Source: Gamarada debralockiae
Taxonomy: Eukaryota; Ascomycota; Leotiomycetes; Helotiales; Hyphodiscaceae
Assembly (NCBI GenBank): GCA_002803225.1
Contig: NXFV01001544.1
Location: 1-41,948 of the forward strand
Reading direction: 5' to 3'
DNA: 41,948 nt
Shown piece after piece: positions 1-10,592 of the stretch (its first letter is position 1; every line of letters begins with the position of its first letter). Under the pieces are notes generated by a model that made no database searches, was not told the DNA's origin, and was given only the letters and a program-made list of their open reading frames with translations. The translations under genes and the position numbers were made by a program.

Positions 1-554
1 TCCATAGCCATTTCCTATGCACCCTGGCACTCTAGCTCGGCTAGAAACGACCTACCATATTAGTCTAATCAGCCTAGGACGCTCTCTCTATTAAGTGTTC
101 TAAATGTAAAACAACAAAGCCTGCAGCCGAATTCTCTTGTAATCACAAAGTGCGTCCTTTCAACATCTGTAACCAGTATAAGGTACACAACCCTAACGCG
201 TCTCTTCCTCACTTATTCTGTATTAACTATATATCAGGGATCTTGCTTGTACAGTCTGTCTTCAAGATCTTGAGTCATGGCAGTTCCATTATAGCCTATA
301 AGACTTCAAAGGGCCTTCGAGGCTACCTACTTTCCAATAGGCTATACAGGCCGAACAACAAGCTACGAGAGAAGAAAGACAAAGGGACTGGGTAATAATT
401 TCCATAGACGGCTTGGTTGTCGAAAATGACCTTTGGACAGTTATAGAGGGCCATTTTATTGACTTGGTAATGGCGGTGGAGGAGGCAAAGAAGCAAAATC
501 GTCTGGTAAACGATACGTGTTCCTATCAGTCTCGCTAGTTCAGCAGTTAGTTCC
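1..554. other. Left-edge intergenic DNA, no gene seen
   Basis: Short open frames exist on both strands but none has a recognisable domain, splice structure or family resemblance. The stretch is the 3' flank of the kinase gene that ends at 555 on the minus strand. Confidence 0.5.
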
Positions 555-1454
555 CTAAGATAACATTTTAGGTCCAATACTAAGCAGGATTGCGCACAAT
601 GTATATCGCAAGCTGGCAGCACGAGCAATCTGCAACAGGCCCATCATGCGTTTCTCCTCCTCAGTCAAGCCTAGCAGAATTGTTGTAGCGTGTAACAGGG
701 GTTTTTCATAAGGTTCATCGTAAGGATTTAGGCAAGAGAGACTTGTAATCTCAAAATACCTAGGATAAAGTCCCGCAGAGCCCCAGTCGACAAGACAAAT
801 GGTATTGTTCTTCTCGAGAATCATATTCCGCCGACATAAGTCCAGATGGCATAGAACTAGAGAATAGCAACCAAGATCTATTGACTTATTCTGTAATGCG
901 AGACGTTTGTTGAGCCATGCCTCCAAGTCTGATACGCAAGTAAAAGTTGTCCTCGCACCGTTATCACCCCAAAGATAACCTTCTGGTTGGCCACTACCTA
1001 TGGGTCCCGGGACCTGACCGCCCTGAATCTGCCCAAGGTGCACAACAATTTGAGCGACGCGGGGAATGATATCGCTCCTTATATCAAGGTTAAGCCCTTT
1101 TAGTGTCTGGCCTGGCACATACTCCATAAACAGATAGCCTTTTGGGCAATGCCACAGAGGATCGTCCCGTTGGAAGAAGCGGTAGACTTGAGGAACGTGA
1201 ACGACGCTTGGATTTGTATTTTGACGTGCGAATTCCTGCGTTCTAGCCTCGGAAGCTGCCACGCCGTGCCCAAATTTGACTGCTATATCGTTCGAGAGCT
1301 TGACTACTCGATCTCCTCCTTTGTAACCGCCAATTAGGCCATTCTCTTTCTCGGCTTGCTGGCATAACTCGATTAACAATTCCTCGCTGGCTGTGTGAAC
1401 GTCCCAAGTGATGGCCGTCATAACATGAGTTGTAGTAGTGTAGTAGAGCCACAA
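555..1454 (-). CDS. Aminoglycoside-phosphotransferase (APH)-like small-molecule kinase
   Basis: This is a 299-residue single-exon frame with the landmarks of the fungal APH/choline-kinase-like family. It has an early lysine strand (VVKLSNDIAVKFG), a hinge (LFMEYVPGQTL), the catalytic loop LCHLDLCRRNMIL (Brenner HxDxxxxN pattern) and the metal-binding LVDWGSAGLYPRYFE, where DWG stands for DFG. All expected catalytic residues (Lys, catalytic Asp, Asn, metal Asp) are visible, so the enzyme looks competent. The family phosphorylates hydroxyl groups of small molecules, and the substrate cannot be read from sequence. Two starts are possible: the first ATG at 1454 or an in-frame ATG at 1421, just before the segment that begins the conserved part. 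The downstream neighbour is a dead reductase gene on the other strand, so context gives no pathway. Confidence 0.8.
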   Translation of the reverse strand: MWLYYTTTTHVMTAITWDVHTASEELLIELCQQAEKENGLIGGYKGGDRVVKLSNDIAVKFGHGVAASEARTQEFARQNTNPSVVHVPQVYRFFQRDDPLWHCPKGYLFMEYVPGQTLKGLNLDIRSDIIPRVAQIVVHLGQIQGGQVPGPIGSGQPEGYLWGDNGARTTFTCVSDLEAWLNKRLALQNKSIDLGCYSLVLCHLDLCRRNMILEKNNTICLVDWGSAGLYPRYFEITSLSCLNPYDEPYEKPLLHATTILLGLTEEEKRMMGLLQIARAASLRYTLCAILLSIGPKMLS

Positions 1455-1794
1455 ACGTTAGCGAAATTCGCGACTGATTTATAGATAAAGATGGTGTAGA
1501 GGAAGGAATTGGATATTGAGACATCTGGGAGGATTGCCTGACGAGATTTGCTATTGCTGTTGCCCAAGCTCGCTAAAATTTAGGCTGAAGCGCGGCAAGA
1601 CTAGGCTATATTAAGAATACCAGACTCACGGGGAGGAGAAGGGACATAGAAAAATTATTAAAATGAGGTCTCGCTCTCTGCAGGATGTATGTGTACGGTC
1701 ATGTGGGTGTCATTCCTTTCTGCTTAACGTTATAACATCGTACAAGTCTCACCAGCCTTATTTCTGCAATTAATATCTGCCCTGAGTCCTTACA
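1455..1794. other. Intergenic gap between kinase and reductase relic
   Basis: No coding frame, RNA gene or repeat was recognised. It probably contains the kinase promoter (read leftward) and decayed 5' sequence of the reductase relic, whose FMN-domain similarity becomes unreadable here. Confidence 0.4.
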
Positions 1795-1936
1795 TGCTAG
1801 GTACATTCCATTAACTCAAGAAACAGCTAGTACAAATTCTACAATCGAGTGATTGATATTTTCACTACATCACTCAGTCGGCTCGGAGCAAAAGCTATAA
1901 TGCCCGCTGGGAAAGCAGATGATGCGAATAGCGAGA

Positions 1937-1944
1937 CTAACGAT
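1937..1944 (+). repeat. Left target-site duplication of the hAT-like element
   Basis: The 8 bases CTAACGAT lie directly before CAGTG at 1945. They match CTGACGAT at 3170-3177 at 7 of 8 positions. The difference is a G-to-A transition. Eight-base duplications are the rule for hAT transposons. Confidence 0.8.
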
Positions 1945-3169
1945 CAGTGTGACAACAAAGTAATCAAGTAATCAATTACTACTCATGTTACCGCGATTTA
2001 GATTGATTTGATTTTGAGTAATGACTTACTTGATTTGGTTTGAGTACTATGATTATAGTAATCAGACTACCTTTGATTGCCCTTGATTTATAGTAAAACT
2101 ACAATAATAATAGTAATAAATATATAAATATATATAAAATAAAATATCAGATTATTATTATATATACCAGTGCATATAGTAATGAGTAAATGAAACTAAA
2201 GAAATAAATAAATAACGAAAGCAGTTTATACTATCACCTGACTAGTAATAGCACATGACTTATTTTATCACATGACGTATAAGAAACCGTTATATTCTAC
2301 TGTACTAATGGCCTTAAATAGCATACGAGTAGTTCTAGTACTTTCTATTAGTTCTGTAATAGGAGTACAAGGACTCCTCAGCATTCGCGATCTGTCCCTT
2401 TCTGAGACCGGATATAGAATCGAGTACTCTGTGGCACGATCAGAAAAGGTTCGAAAAGATCTTGCAATTAAGGCAAAATATCAGACGAGGGGTTGATCTA
2501 GACTCGCGGAAGCTCTGAAGATCAGAAGCCTCGAAGGACTGGAATAAGGCCTAGGCCTTGAAGGAATAGTCTAGGCTAGTAGGGACTCGAAGGGGTTGGT
2601 CTAGACCTGTGGAAGCCCCGAAGGTCTAGAAGGCTATAGGGTACAAGGTGACCTGGGAGCTGGAGGTCTAGACTTCGGTGACCTCCGAAGGGATCGGAAA
2701 TACCGATCTTAGCTTGTATGAGGCTAATAGCTAGTATGGTTGCTACTAGAGCTAGTAGCTAGGAGTAGAGTATAAGTAAGGGCTGTCGACCTTACTTGGA
2801 GAAGGGTAAGCTTGAGTTTCTTATTCACAAGCACACAAGTACTATGGAATCTCATTTCAACCACTACGAATACAACTACTATTGTCTCTTTTACCCCACT
2901 GCTACTTCTCTGATATACTGTATCCCTCCTATTGCCCTCCAGCTACCTGCAGCTATTACAAGTTCTATCTATTACATAATACTTTAATAGCTTTTAAATG
3001 CTTAGTAATCAATTTTATTATCTATTACTATTTATAGTATATAGTAATCTGAGCAATAGTCAGATTATTGTGATTTGATTTGATTTGAGTTTGATTACTC
3101 CCTAATTCTCCTTGATTTGATTTGAGTACTACCCTAAAATCAAATCAAATCAAATCATTTGATACACTG
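1945..3169. mobile_element. Non-autonomous hAT-like DNA transposon inside the reductase relic
   Basis: The element is 1,225 bp. It begins CAGTGTGACAAC and ends TTGATACACTG, so both termini fit the hAT consensus CAGNG. The inner flanks carry repeated TGATTTGAT/ATCAAATCA motifs on both sides (about 1990-2100 and 3060-3160), as in hAT subterminal repeat zones. An 8-bp duplication with one mismatch flanks it. The interior is AT-rich except for a 2480-2760 stretch with degenerate repeats. No transposase motif is readable; short open frames at 2272-2496 and 2796-2987 resemble no family I know. Removing the element plus one duplication copy would leave the reductase frame continuous across the junction, which independently supports these exact borders. 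Confidence 0.8.
2491..2700 (+). repeat. Degenerate repeats with TCTAGAC motif inside the hAT-like element
   Basis: A segment starting GGTTGATCTAGACTCG at 2491 recurs as GGTTGGTCTAGACCTG at 2594, and a third GGTCTAGAC lies near 2665. Spacing between the first two is 103 bp. The stretch is GC-richer than the rest of the element and may be a nested older insertion, for example part of an LTR. No TG..CA borders could be fixed. Confidence 0.4.
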
Positions 3170-3177
3170 CTGACGAT
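3170..3177 (+). repeat. Right target-site duplication of the hAT-like element
   Basis: CTGACGAT directly follows the CACTG terminus at 3169 and is the partner of 1937-1944. It continues into reductase coding sequence (GATTTTGTGTCATGG, reading D-F-V-S-W). Confidence 0.8.
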
Positions 3178-4563
3178 GATTTTGTGTCATGGCAAGAGTC
3201 ACTATTCTCAGTCTTCTCTTGCGAGCTGCGATTCAAGCAAATGCCTAAGCAGCACGAACCGACATTTCAGATTGTGGAGGACACATCGCTGGACACAATC
3301 GACAATCCACGCTGGCGAACCCGTCCAAGCTCGACATGGGAATCTGAAGGTTGTAGCAGCACCCTCCAAAATTCATTTCCTTCCTATGAGGCTTGCGAAG
3401 AAACTACTCGCATGCAAGAATGCAACTGTCTTCGCATTGAATTTGATACGAAGCCAATTGTCAAAATTGAAATACGAGACAGGTGACTACCTAGCTGTTT
3501 GGCCTTCCCAATCCAGTGACCGAATTTCAGCGTTTATTGAATGCACTTGGGCTTCAGAATCATGGCAACGTACCTCTGTTGATCAATGCTATGGATCTTT
3601 CTCTGCTAAGCAAATGGGTATCACTGAGTACGTGAGAGACATTATTCCAACACTACCTCGAGATATGTGCAACAGTGTCCCGCCAGACTATCCTCTCTTT
3701 AGCACAGTTCGCACGTTCTCCTTCCTTCAAAGCGGCCTTGGAAAAGCCCGGTAAAGACAAAATATTCTATTACTAGTACTGCACACTGCATGAAAAGCCA
3801 CGTCAAAATAGGCAGGCTCCTAACCAGCTTTCAGCGCAAGAACACGAATAGTCAAACTTACCCCTCTCCTTCATTCTCGAGTGCCTACTCACCTTACAAT
3901 CAAGGTACTACTCCACATCATCCTCCCCAATTGTCTCTCCGAAACAGATATCCATCACGGTGTCTACGACAAACACTCTCTAAGTTCCTCGCGGCACGAC
4001 TTCATATCTCACGTCCATCACAGAACACCCTTTATTCCTTCAGCTTAACCCCAAATACTCCAGATTACAAGCTCATCGACGCAGGCACAAAACCTACGCA
4101 CCAATCCGCCCTTCAAAATTCCGCCTCCCCATCCTAGCCAAACACCAGTCATCAAGGTCGCAGCCGGCTCGGCAATCGTGCCCTTCCGCGCCTTCCTATC
4201 CGAACGCACGCGACTCGCTCAGGTCGGGCGGGAAGTAGGATGTACCTTACCGTTCTTTGGCTGTTGATGTCCAGACGAGTATTTGTATCAAGGGGAACTT
4301 GGGAAATTGGAGAGGGAGAATGGGGGATTGTTGAAGTTGTGACGGCATGTTGGAGGACGGGGGGAGATAAGGAGGGGGAGGGGGGAGGGGAGGGGAAGAG
4401 GTGCTATGTGCAGGACAGATTGGGAGAAAGTGGAGGAAAAGTCGCTGAGTTGCTTGTGGGAATGGGTGGGGGGTTTTATTATTTGTTGGGTAGTGTGACG
4501 GCCAGGGAGGTGACGGAGATGGTGAGGGGTAGCTCGAGGGAGGTACTGGGTTGGGAAGAGTGA

Positions 4564-6067
4564 GGGGTGGAATATTGGGTTAATAAGATGAGGAAGACGG
4601 GGAAATGGCTAGAAGATGTTTGGGGTTAACAAAATTCATGATTAAATTAGACTTTTGTTGCGAAATCCTAAAGAGGTTCTCTGGGTGGAATTTTGTTCAT
4701 ACAAATATACTAGTACCTAGTTCCCACTATTTTCAAGCTACATTATATTTGAACTCAATGGTAAATCTCCTCGTTTTGTAATGGTAAAAAAGAATAAAAT
4801 CTTCATTTGTTGATGTATTCTTTCATGTTCGATTTCTCAGCCTTGTGATTTTGCCGAGCCACAGGGGCTCCGCCACCCTCAGCCTCGCCAAAGAAAATCC
4901 CATCTCGAAATCTGGAACATGGCTCGTGCTGGGAGTTTGGCATTGCCAAAAATCTCAAAGCATCAAAAGAAAATTCCATTCGACTTCCAAACATGGGATC
5001 CTACTCATCCACGAGTCAACTCGAGCAAATCAAAACGGATTGCCTTGGCATCACGCAAGAGCGACCAGAATCAGATTCACATCTTCGCAGCAAGCATTAA
5101 AACCCACCATCTGCTTTTCATATACGTATTCTGAAATCCGAGCTTCAGTTACATCAATAATACGTTCGAAGCCACTCACAATTGCCACTGCCGCGGATGG
5201 ATGATCCCTTTCTGTCATCACACTACACGCGGTGACATCCAGCAATTTCAGCCGCGTCAATTCAAAGCCATGAAAGCCATGAACGCCCATGAATCGAACG
5301 ACCCCTGTTTCAAAAATGTAAACATTCCTATTCGTCGGAAGTTTAGTCAAAAGTTCTCGGCCCAAACCTTATTACCATATGAAAAGGCGACAGGGTAGCG
5401 AACCCGCTTTTGAAACAAAAAACGACGCCCCTTAACCCCTGAAAGCCCAACATCGCAGCCGCCTTCACCGCAACGTTTGGCCTGCAGCAAGAGCGCGAAT
5501 CAACAATTGGGATGCTTCAAGAATCTCCTGAAGATTGCAGATTTCAGCCCCAACCCTTTGTGAATCTGACCGCACCAAATTGATATTGCCAAGAGAACGT
5601 GTCTTGTTAGCACTGGCCTGAGCCCGTCCAGTGCCTCAGGCGCGTTCCACAACCCCTGGATATCCGCAACGGTCCTGGCAAAAATTTCCCCATTGCGCAA
5701 GATACCCTACCTCAAAGCTCCAATGGACGAACTCAGACCGTAAAAAAGGGCCAAGGACTAGGTAAATCATCATCCTAATTCGGAAGTGTCTCCAGACATT
5801 CAGACGTTCTTCAAACACCAGCCCCACATAAGCTGACCGCGAATGCCGGGAACACGAAACCCCTGACATTTATTTTCCTATCTTTCAACGTCTTTCTATT
5901 CACTTTCCTTATTAAATTACTTTCTTCCCCACATTCTTTGGGTCTTTCTTTTCCGTTTCCATACCCACTGTTCGATCCAGCAATCGACAATCTCTCCTCC
6001 AGATTGAGAGACTTCCATTCATTCAGTTCCACGCGTTCGCTCCCTTAATTCGAGAACTACAGCCACC
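4564..6067. other. Intergenic region and bestrophin-gene promoter
   Basis: Several open frames of 60-120 codons overlap here on both strands without domain, splice signal or family resemblance, so I do not call genes. The last 200 bases before 6068 are pyrimidine-rich with long CTTTC runs, as often seen just upstream of fungal start codons. The ATG at 6068 sits in a good context (CCACCATG). Confidence 0.5.
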
Positions 6068-7723
6068 ATGTCAGAAGAAGGTCCAGTATCAGCAATGGCC
6101 TCGGCCACAGATCACGAATACAGCTCTCACGGCCAACAACCAATTCACGCTACACCAAACCCTCCCGTCAATAATACGTCACGCAAATCCACCCTTACCA
6201 AATCACAATTTGACGTTCAAGTTGATGGGACGCAGACGCCAATGAGTCATATGGGAGGAAACAGAGGGAGTAGGCATATGCTTGATTTGGATGATTACTT
6301 TGTACGTCTTGCCATTATTGGATTTTCACTTTCGCTGGCAGAGGATATTTAATTGAAAAATGAAATGCTAATATTAACTCTCTAGGTCGGACCACGTGAT
6401 TTGGACGCCCATTCCAAACTCCCCTATTTTATGCGGATGCATGGCTCTGTTCTCCCGCGAATGATATTGCCCCTCTTCATGGTTGGAGCATGGGCTACGC
6501 TCATTACCTGCATTTCAAAATTCGTCCACGAACGTGCGTTCCTTCCTCCTCCACTGATTGACTTCTCACTAACCTTTCCTACCCCCAGTCAGCGTTAACA
6601 CTCTCCTTCTCACTGTTCTCGGATTTGTCATCAGTCTTGCCCTCTCTTTCCGCAGTACTACCGCATATGAACGTTATTCCGATGGGCGTAAATCCTGGGC
6701 TACCCTCTCAGTCCAATCCCGCAACCTCGCCCGCTACATCTGGGTCCATATCGACGAACGACCCGGCGAGTTAGGAAAGGAAGACTTACTCGCAAAGCTC
6801 ACAGGCATCAACCTCATCCTCGCCTTCGCCGTCGCGCTCAAGCACAAACTCCGTTTCGAACCCTACGCCCATTATCCCGATATTTGTTCACTGGTCAGCC
6901 ACCTCGATACCTTTGCAAAGGCGGCTTATACCCCGGAGGTGGAAATGAAGAAGAAGAAAACTCTCTGGAAAGCAGTTGGGGAATATCTGGGACTCAGCTT
7001 TGCGAACAGTAATCCCAGGAAGGCAATCAAGCGCGCTACGAGACCGCTGGGGAATCTGCCGTTGGAGATTTTGACGTATTTAAGTTGCTATATTGAGGAG
7101 GCCAGTTCAAATGGGACGCTGAAGTCTGCCATCATCTACGGCCAAATCAGTAAGTTCCTTTCTCAGAAAATGAAATGTGGGATGGCAGAAGCTGACAGGG
7201 AACAGTGACATCCCTCGCGGCCCTAACGGACACCCAAGCCTCCGCCGAGCGCGTCCTCACCACCCCTCTTCCCGTCGGCTACAACATCCTAATCTCCCAA
7301 ATCGTGCTCCTCTACGTCTACCTACTCCCCTTCCAACTCTACGGCTCTCTCGGCTGGATCACCATCCCCGGCACCATCGCCGCAGCCTACATCATCATCG
7401 GACTCGCAGCCATTGGCAACGAACTCGAGAACCCCTTCGGAAACGACGTCAATGATTTGCCTCTCGATCACTACTGTGCGGAGCTAGGACGGGAACTGGA
7501 TATCATGACGAGCACGCCTCCGGTTAAGTTTAGCGATTTGTTGGAGGGGAAGCATCATGAGAATAAGCCGCTGTGGCCGCTGAGTACGAATGGACATGGA
7601 GTTTGGAGGGAGCGGAATGTGGAGGATATTAGGAGTGCGTTGAAGGCGAAGGTTGTGGTTGGGAGAGAGGAGAGTTTTAGTGAAAAGCCGGAGTCGAGCT
7701 CGGAAACGACGATTGAGGCTTAA
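6068..7723 (+). CDS. Bestrophin-like (UPF0187/RFP-TM) anion channel protein
   Basis: There are four exons (6068-6301, 6386-6533, 6589-7149, 7206-7723) with GT..AG introns of 84, 55 and 56 bp. All phases agree and give 486 residues. The hydrophilic N-terminus (about 75 residues) is followed by family landmarks. These are a first membrane segment near residues 100-120 (RMILPLFMVGAWATLITC), the segment LLTVLGFVISLALSFRSTTAYERYSDGRKSW (about 134-163) with the diagnostic ALSFR..TAYERY, paired membrane helices near 343-384, and IGNELENPFGNDVNDLPLD (about 384-402), the acidic motif shared with bestrophins. Family members form pentameric chloride/anion channels. Membrane localisation is expected, and the ion and physiological role are inference. 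The C-terminal tail is charged and likely cytosolic. No disablement was seen. Confidence 0.9.
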
Positions 7724-8841
7724 TTGTGTCCTTCCCGGCTAAAATTCTGAGGGTATCTTCCATTGAGCCTTTAGGAGGGAGTTTGTTTAATTAATTTGAC
7801 GCGATCAAGCGATGGGTTGGGGATATCAAAAAGGAAAAGCAAATTGTATATGTCTAATTTCAGCGAGTGCCTACGGCCAGCAACATAGCGATGGCGTTGG
7901 CGTTCATGCTTTGAGCCTTTCAAATGGAACACTGTTTCTTCAGATGTCTTTCGTATTGATCCTTGAAGATGCTTGGTGCATGAGACAGGGAAGATCTACT
8001 ATCTTCAGTTATCTTGATGTGACTTACATCAAAGGCTTTTCAATCATGATAAAGATTGGTTGATAAGTCCGTCTCGTTGGGCTACTTAGACAGCAGGCAA
8101 GGCAGCTATGATGTGTGCGGGCTAGATGCCCGCGGTCTGAGTATTACCGAAGTTTTTGCGTAGGCCCTTGTTTCTAGACGACTTCAAGCACAGGATTCAA
8201 GCAGAAATCATCAGCCTGGAACATGTTCCCTCAATGCGGGACCAAGCGACAGATATGTTCTGATGGTTTGAAGTGAAATGATCAGAAGAGGATCATATTC
8301 TCTTCCGTGGATCCGGATGCTAATTGGTATCTTCCAGCTACTGTCATCCAGGAATGGATGTCCACATGCAGAGCTGCTGTGCAGATGCAATCATCCTTGG
8401 CTAAATTCTTTGCCCAAGATGCCTCCCTCTTCGATATCAAACCGAGCATGATATGCGAGCACTTGCTCTGGATGTGGAGTTTGTTAGTGGTTTGTGATGC
8501 TTGGCACTTGTCAGGGGAGAATTTTAAAGAAAAGCGTGACTTTGTGCCTCGTCTTTTTGTTGAATCTTCAATCTTTGAATTCCTAATCGAAGCTATGGCC
8601 AAGGCAGCTTAAATACCAGCCAGCAGCAAGTCTATCTAGCATTCCATGAATATCCAAGCCCTATGAAAGGTCGAGCGACCACTAATCCCTCGCCAGGGCT
8701 GTTGACTTCACCAAGCAGATGCCTGGGATAATGACTCGCTTGACCGTTTCTGGTGCCAAGTCAATACGGCAGCTAGCGGATCAGTGTCAGTTCGTTCGCC
8801 ACAAATGCTGCACAGTCCGCAAGCAAAGTTGGCTTTTCCTG
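7724..8841. other. Intergenic region between bestrophin and 2EXR genes
   Basis: Overlapping open frames of about 100 codons lie on opposite strands at 8282-8612. One starts at GTG only, and neither shows a family motif. I saw no splice-supported gene, RNA gene or repeat. It contains the two convergent 3' flanks. Confidence 0.45.
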
Positions 8842-9387
8842 CTATTCGAAGTACTCATGATGTTCCTCCATTTCCTCCAAACCTACGGTTCCATGGGTCT
8901 TGCTTATCTTGCTGCAGATGAGATAGAGCTCCTTGACGGTGGGGAACTGGTACGCGATATTAAACCACAAGTATTCGACGAGGGGACCTTCAAAGGCCAA
9001 GCGTTGAATTGCGACTTGTTCGTCGTCCGGCAACATGGGCAGAATGCGGCGACCAAGCTTGCAATGATTGCAATGGCGCCATTCATATGTAAATTCGAGA
9101 TCTTTCTTTCCCTCGCAGTTGGCGCACTTCGAGTATAAGCCATTGTAACTAAAGTCAAAATATGTGCCACAGGTTCCGATGGCGAAACTCAGCTTGTACC
9201 ATTGCAATACCATTTCGCGTGACTCAGGGTGCATGTGAAGCAGATTGGGGACCTTTGCCGTCGGGTATATGAAGCGATGGCCTCGTACGTCTCTGCCGAC
9301 TCGGAGTTGGAGAAATCTGGCAGCGGGAAGTGCGAAGATCCAGATCATGTCTCGAATCTCTCGTGGGAGGATGTCCGTCAATGACAT
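8842..9387 (-). CDS. 2EXR-domain protein, hypothetical
   Basis: The 181-residue product starts MSLTDILPREIRDMIWIFALP, the classic 2EXR opening (F/L..LP.E.R..IW). It continues with PNLLHMHPESREMVLQWY, the second conserved block (L..C/H.ESR). The 2EXR family is large and fungal, often near HET genes, and its biochemical role is unknown. Two CxxC pairs (CANC near 88-91 and HCNHC near 107-111) may bind a metal, which is inference. A clear donor (GTAAGT at 9495) and acceptor (CTTGCAG ending 9426) lie just upstream. Splicing there joins in frame only to an arginine-rich frame opening at ATG 9652 (246 residues in total). It does not join the more protein-like 65-residue frame starting at 9689. I therefore take ATG 9387 as the safest start. 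Confidence 0.6.
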   Translation of the reverse strand: MSLTDILPREIRDMIWIFALPAARFLQLRVGRDVRGHRFIYPTAKVPNLLHMHPESREMVLQWYKLSFAIGTCGTYFDFSYNGLYSKCANCEGKKDLEFTYEWRHCNHCKLGRRILPMLPDDEQVAIQRLAFEGPLVEYLWFNIAYQFPTVKELYLICSKISKTHGTVGLEEMEEHHEYFE

Positions 9388-9689
9388 GGGGTTTCGCGGT
9401 GGAGGTTGGGAGACTGGGTTGAAGACTGCAAGAGTCCAAGTTGACCATGTTCAAATTTATCAGAGTCGTTTTGGGCTTCGAATGACACCACTTACGCCTT
9501 GAGTACAGTATCAACCGAGAAACCAGAGATTGCACCATTGAAGAGCTGAGTAAATAGAATGAGGAAGCGCATGAGCTTTGAGCTCTTTCCCTCCGACTTC
9601 TTGACATAATCAAGAGTCTTCTGCATGCGGAATGCAATGATCGTGGATTCATCCATCTTGCTGGCGGATTGTAGTTTGTTCTCGGTCAT

Positions 9690-10592
9690 GTGCAGTGTGT
9701 TGGTGGATGCTTAATTGTTGGCTGGCCTGGAAGTTCAATTTTGGAATTTCGATATTTGTGGGAGGCATCACCCTTGATCCTCTTCAATCCGTGCAAGTGC
9801 AATTTTTATGAGGCCATTCGTGGGCCTAGTTGCGTGGACGACCCCTAAATTAAAGCTTTAACGTCGACATAGCGAATTCTAGAACCCAAACACAAAATCC
9901 GTGTCGTCTGTCCCAGACATGAAGAGGATATCGATTGACAAGGTCTATGTGTTGTTTTATACTCTTTATATTAGGTATATATGACTAAATTGTTACGTGA
10001 GACAGCTTAAATTTAAATCTTTTAAGAGCTCTTGATCTTAGCTCTTGAATTCTTGGGTCTCTATGCTCCTTAAAAGATCTCAAGCTCTCTCGATGCCTTG
10101 TGCTCATGTTCGGGTTATTTTTAATCTCACTTATGCCTTGATTAGTAGCTAAGACCCCTGTGACATGTGTTAGACTTATACTAAGCTAAGGAGTAAAATA
10201 TACTATCAAAAACAAGCTACTTGCTGCAAGTAATATAATTTAGTGCTCAAAATCAAAGAAGGGCAAGAGAACAACAGAGTAAGCTTAAAAATCAAACTTA
10301 AGAACTTTGAAAGTAAGCCAAAATTAATTATGTATTAAGTAATATTTTATAATTTTATTACAATTTAGGTAAGTTAAGAAGTTAAAAGAAAGTAAAGAAG
10401 AAGTACTCTTATAAGACTATTTAATAAGCTTAAGAAACCACAGCTTTCTAAAAAAGAAGCACATGTAGGTCACATGTGACAAGCCTTAACCCAACCTGCA
10501 TATAGTGTACTGTGGATCTAGTGAACTGCAGTAGAATGCAGGTTAAACCTATACTTACTTGGGTCCAACTTCTCCTCAATCTAGCCTACAGT
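9690..10592. other. AT-rich relic DNA, no intact gene
   Basis: From about 9900 to 10480 the sequence is strongly AT-rich, full of stops in every frame, and has scattered copies of CACATGTGAC-like and CTTAAG-like words. It resembles a mutated transposon remnant, but no terminal repeats or target duplication could be fixed. It abuts the HET fragment at 10593. Confidence 0.4.

Larger units (their letters stand above)
1795..4563 (+). pseudogene. NADPH-cytochrome P450 reductase-like gene, decayed and split by a transposon
   Basis: Pieces of a diflavin reductase can be read in changing frames. Near 1830-1944 is the end of the FMN domain (YKFYNRVIDIF, then RLGAKAIMPAGKADDANSE). From 3178 comes the linker (DDDFVSWQESLF), then HEPTFQIVEDTSLD. 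The FAD domain shows YETGDYLAVWPS near 3480-3510 and RYYSTSSSP near 3920-3950. The NADPH domain shows TPVIKVAAGSAIVPFRAFLSER near 4150-4210, and the C-terminal part shows CYVQDRLGESGGKVAELL and FYYLLGSV before a stop at 4563. Stops and frameshifts occur throughout, for example an in-frame TAG near 1830. Such enzymes pass electrons from NADPH through FAD and FMN to P450s at the ER. The N-terminal anchor and early FMN domain were not found. A P450-reductase fusion (CYP505 type) is an alternative source. The gene is not functional. Confidence 0.8.

Noticed and set aside
2400..2990. A complete solo LTR nested in the hAT-like element
   Set aside because: The repeats and composition hint at it, but no TG..CA borders or five-base duplication could be found.
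4845..5365. Overlapping plus and minus open frames of 104-119 codons upstream of the bestrophin gene
   Set aside because: No domain, splice signal or recognisable protein features; both cannot be real and neither is supported.
8282..8612. Two overlapping frames of about 100 codons on opposite strands
   Set aside because: The plus-strand frame has no ATG at its start and neither resembles a family.
8719..9138. 139-codon plus-strand open frame
   Set aside because: It lies antisense to the 2EXR gene, has no domain, and its composition follows from the opposite strand.
9960..10480. A solo LTR starting TGTTACGTGAGAC in AT-rich DNA
   Set aside because: No matching right border or target duplication is visible, so only relic DNA is reported.
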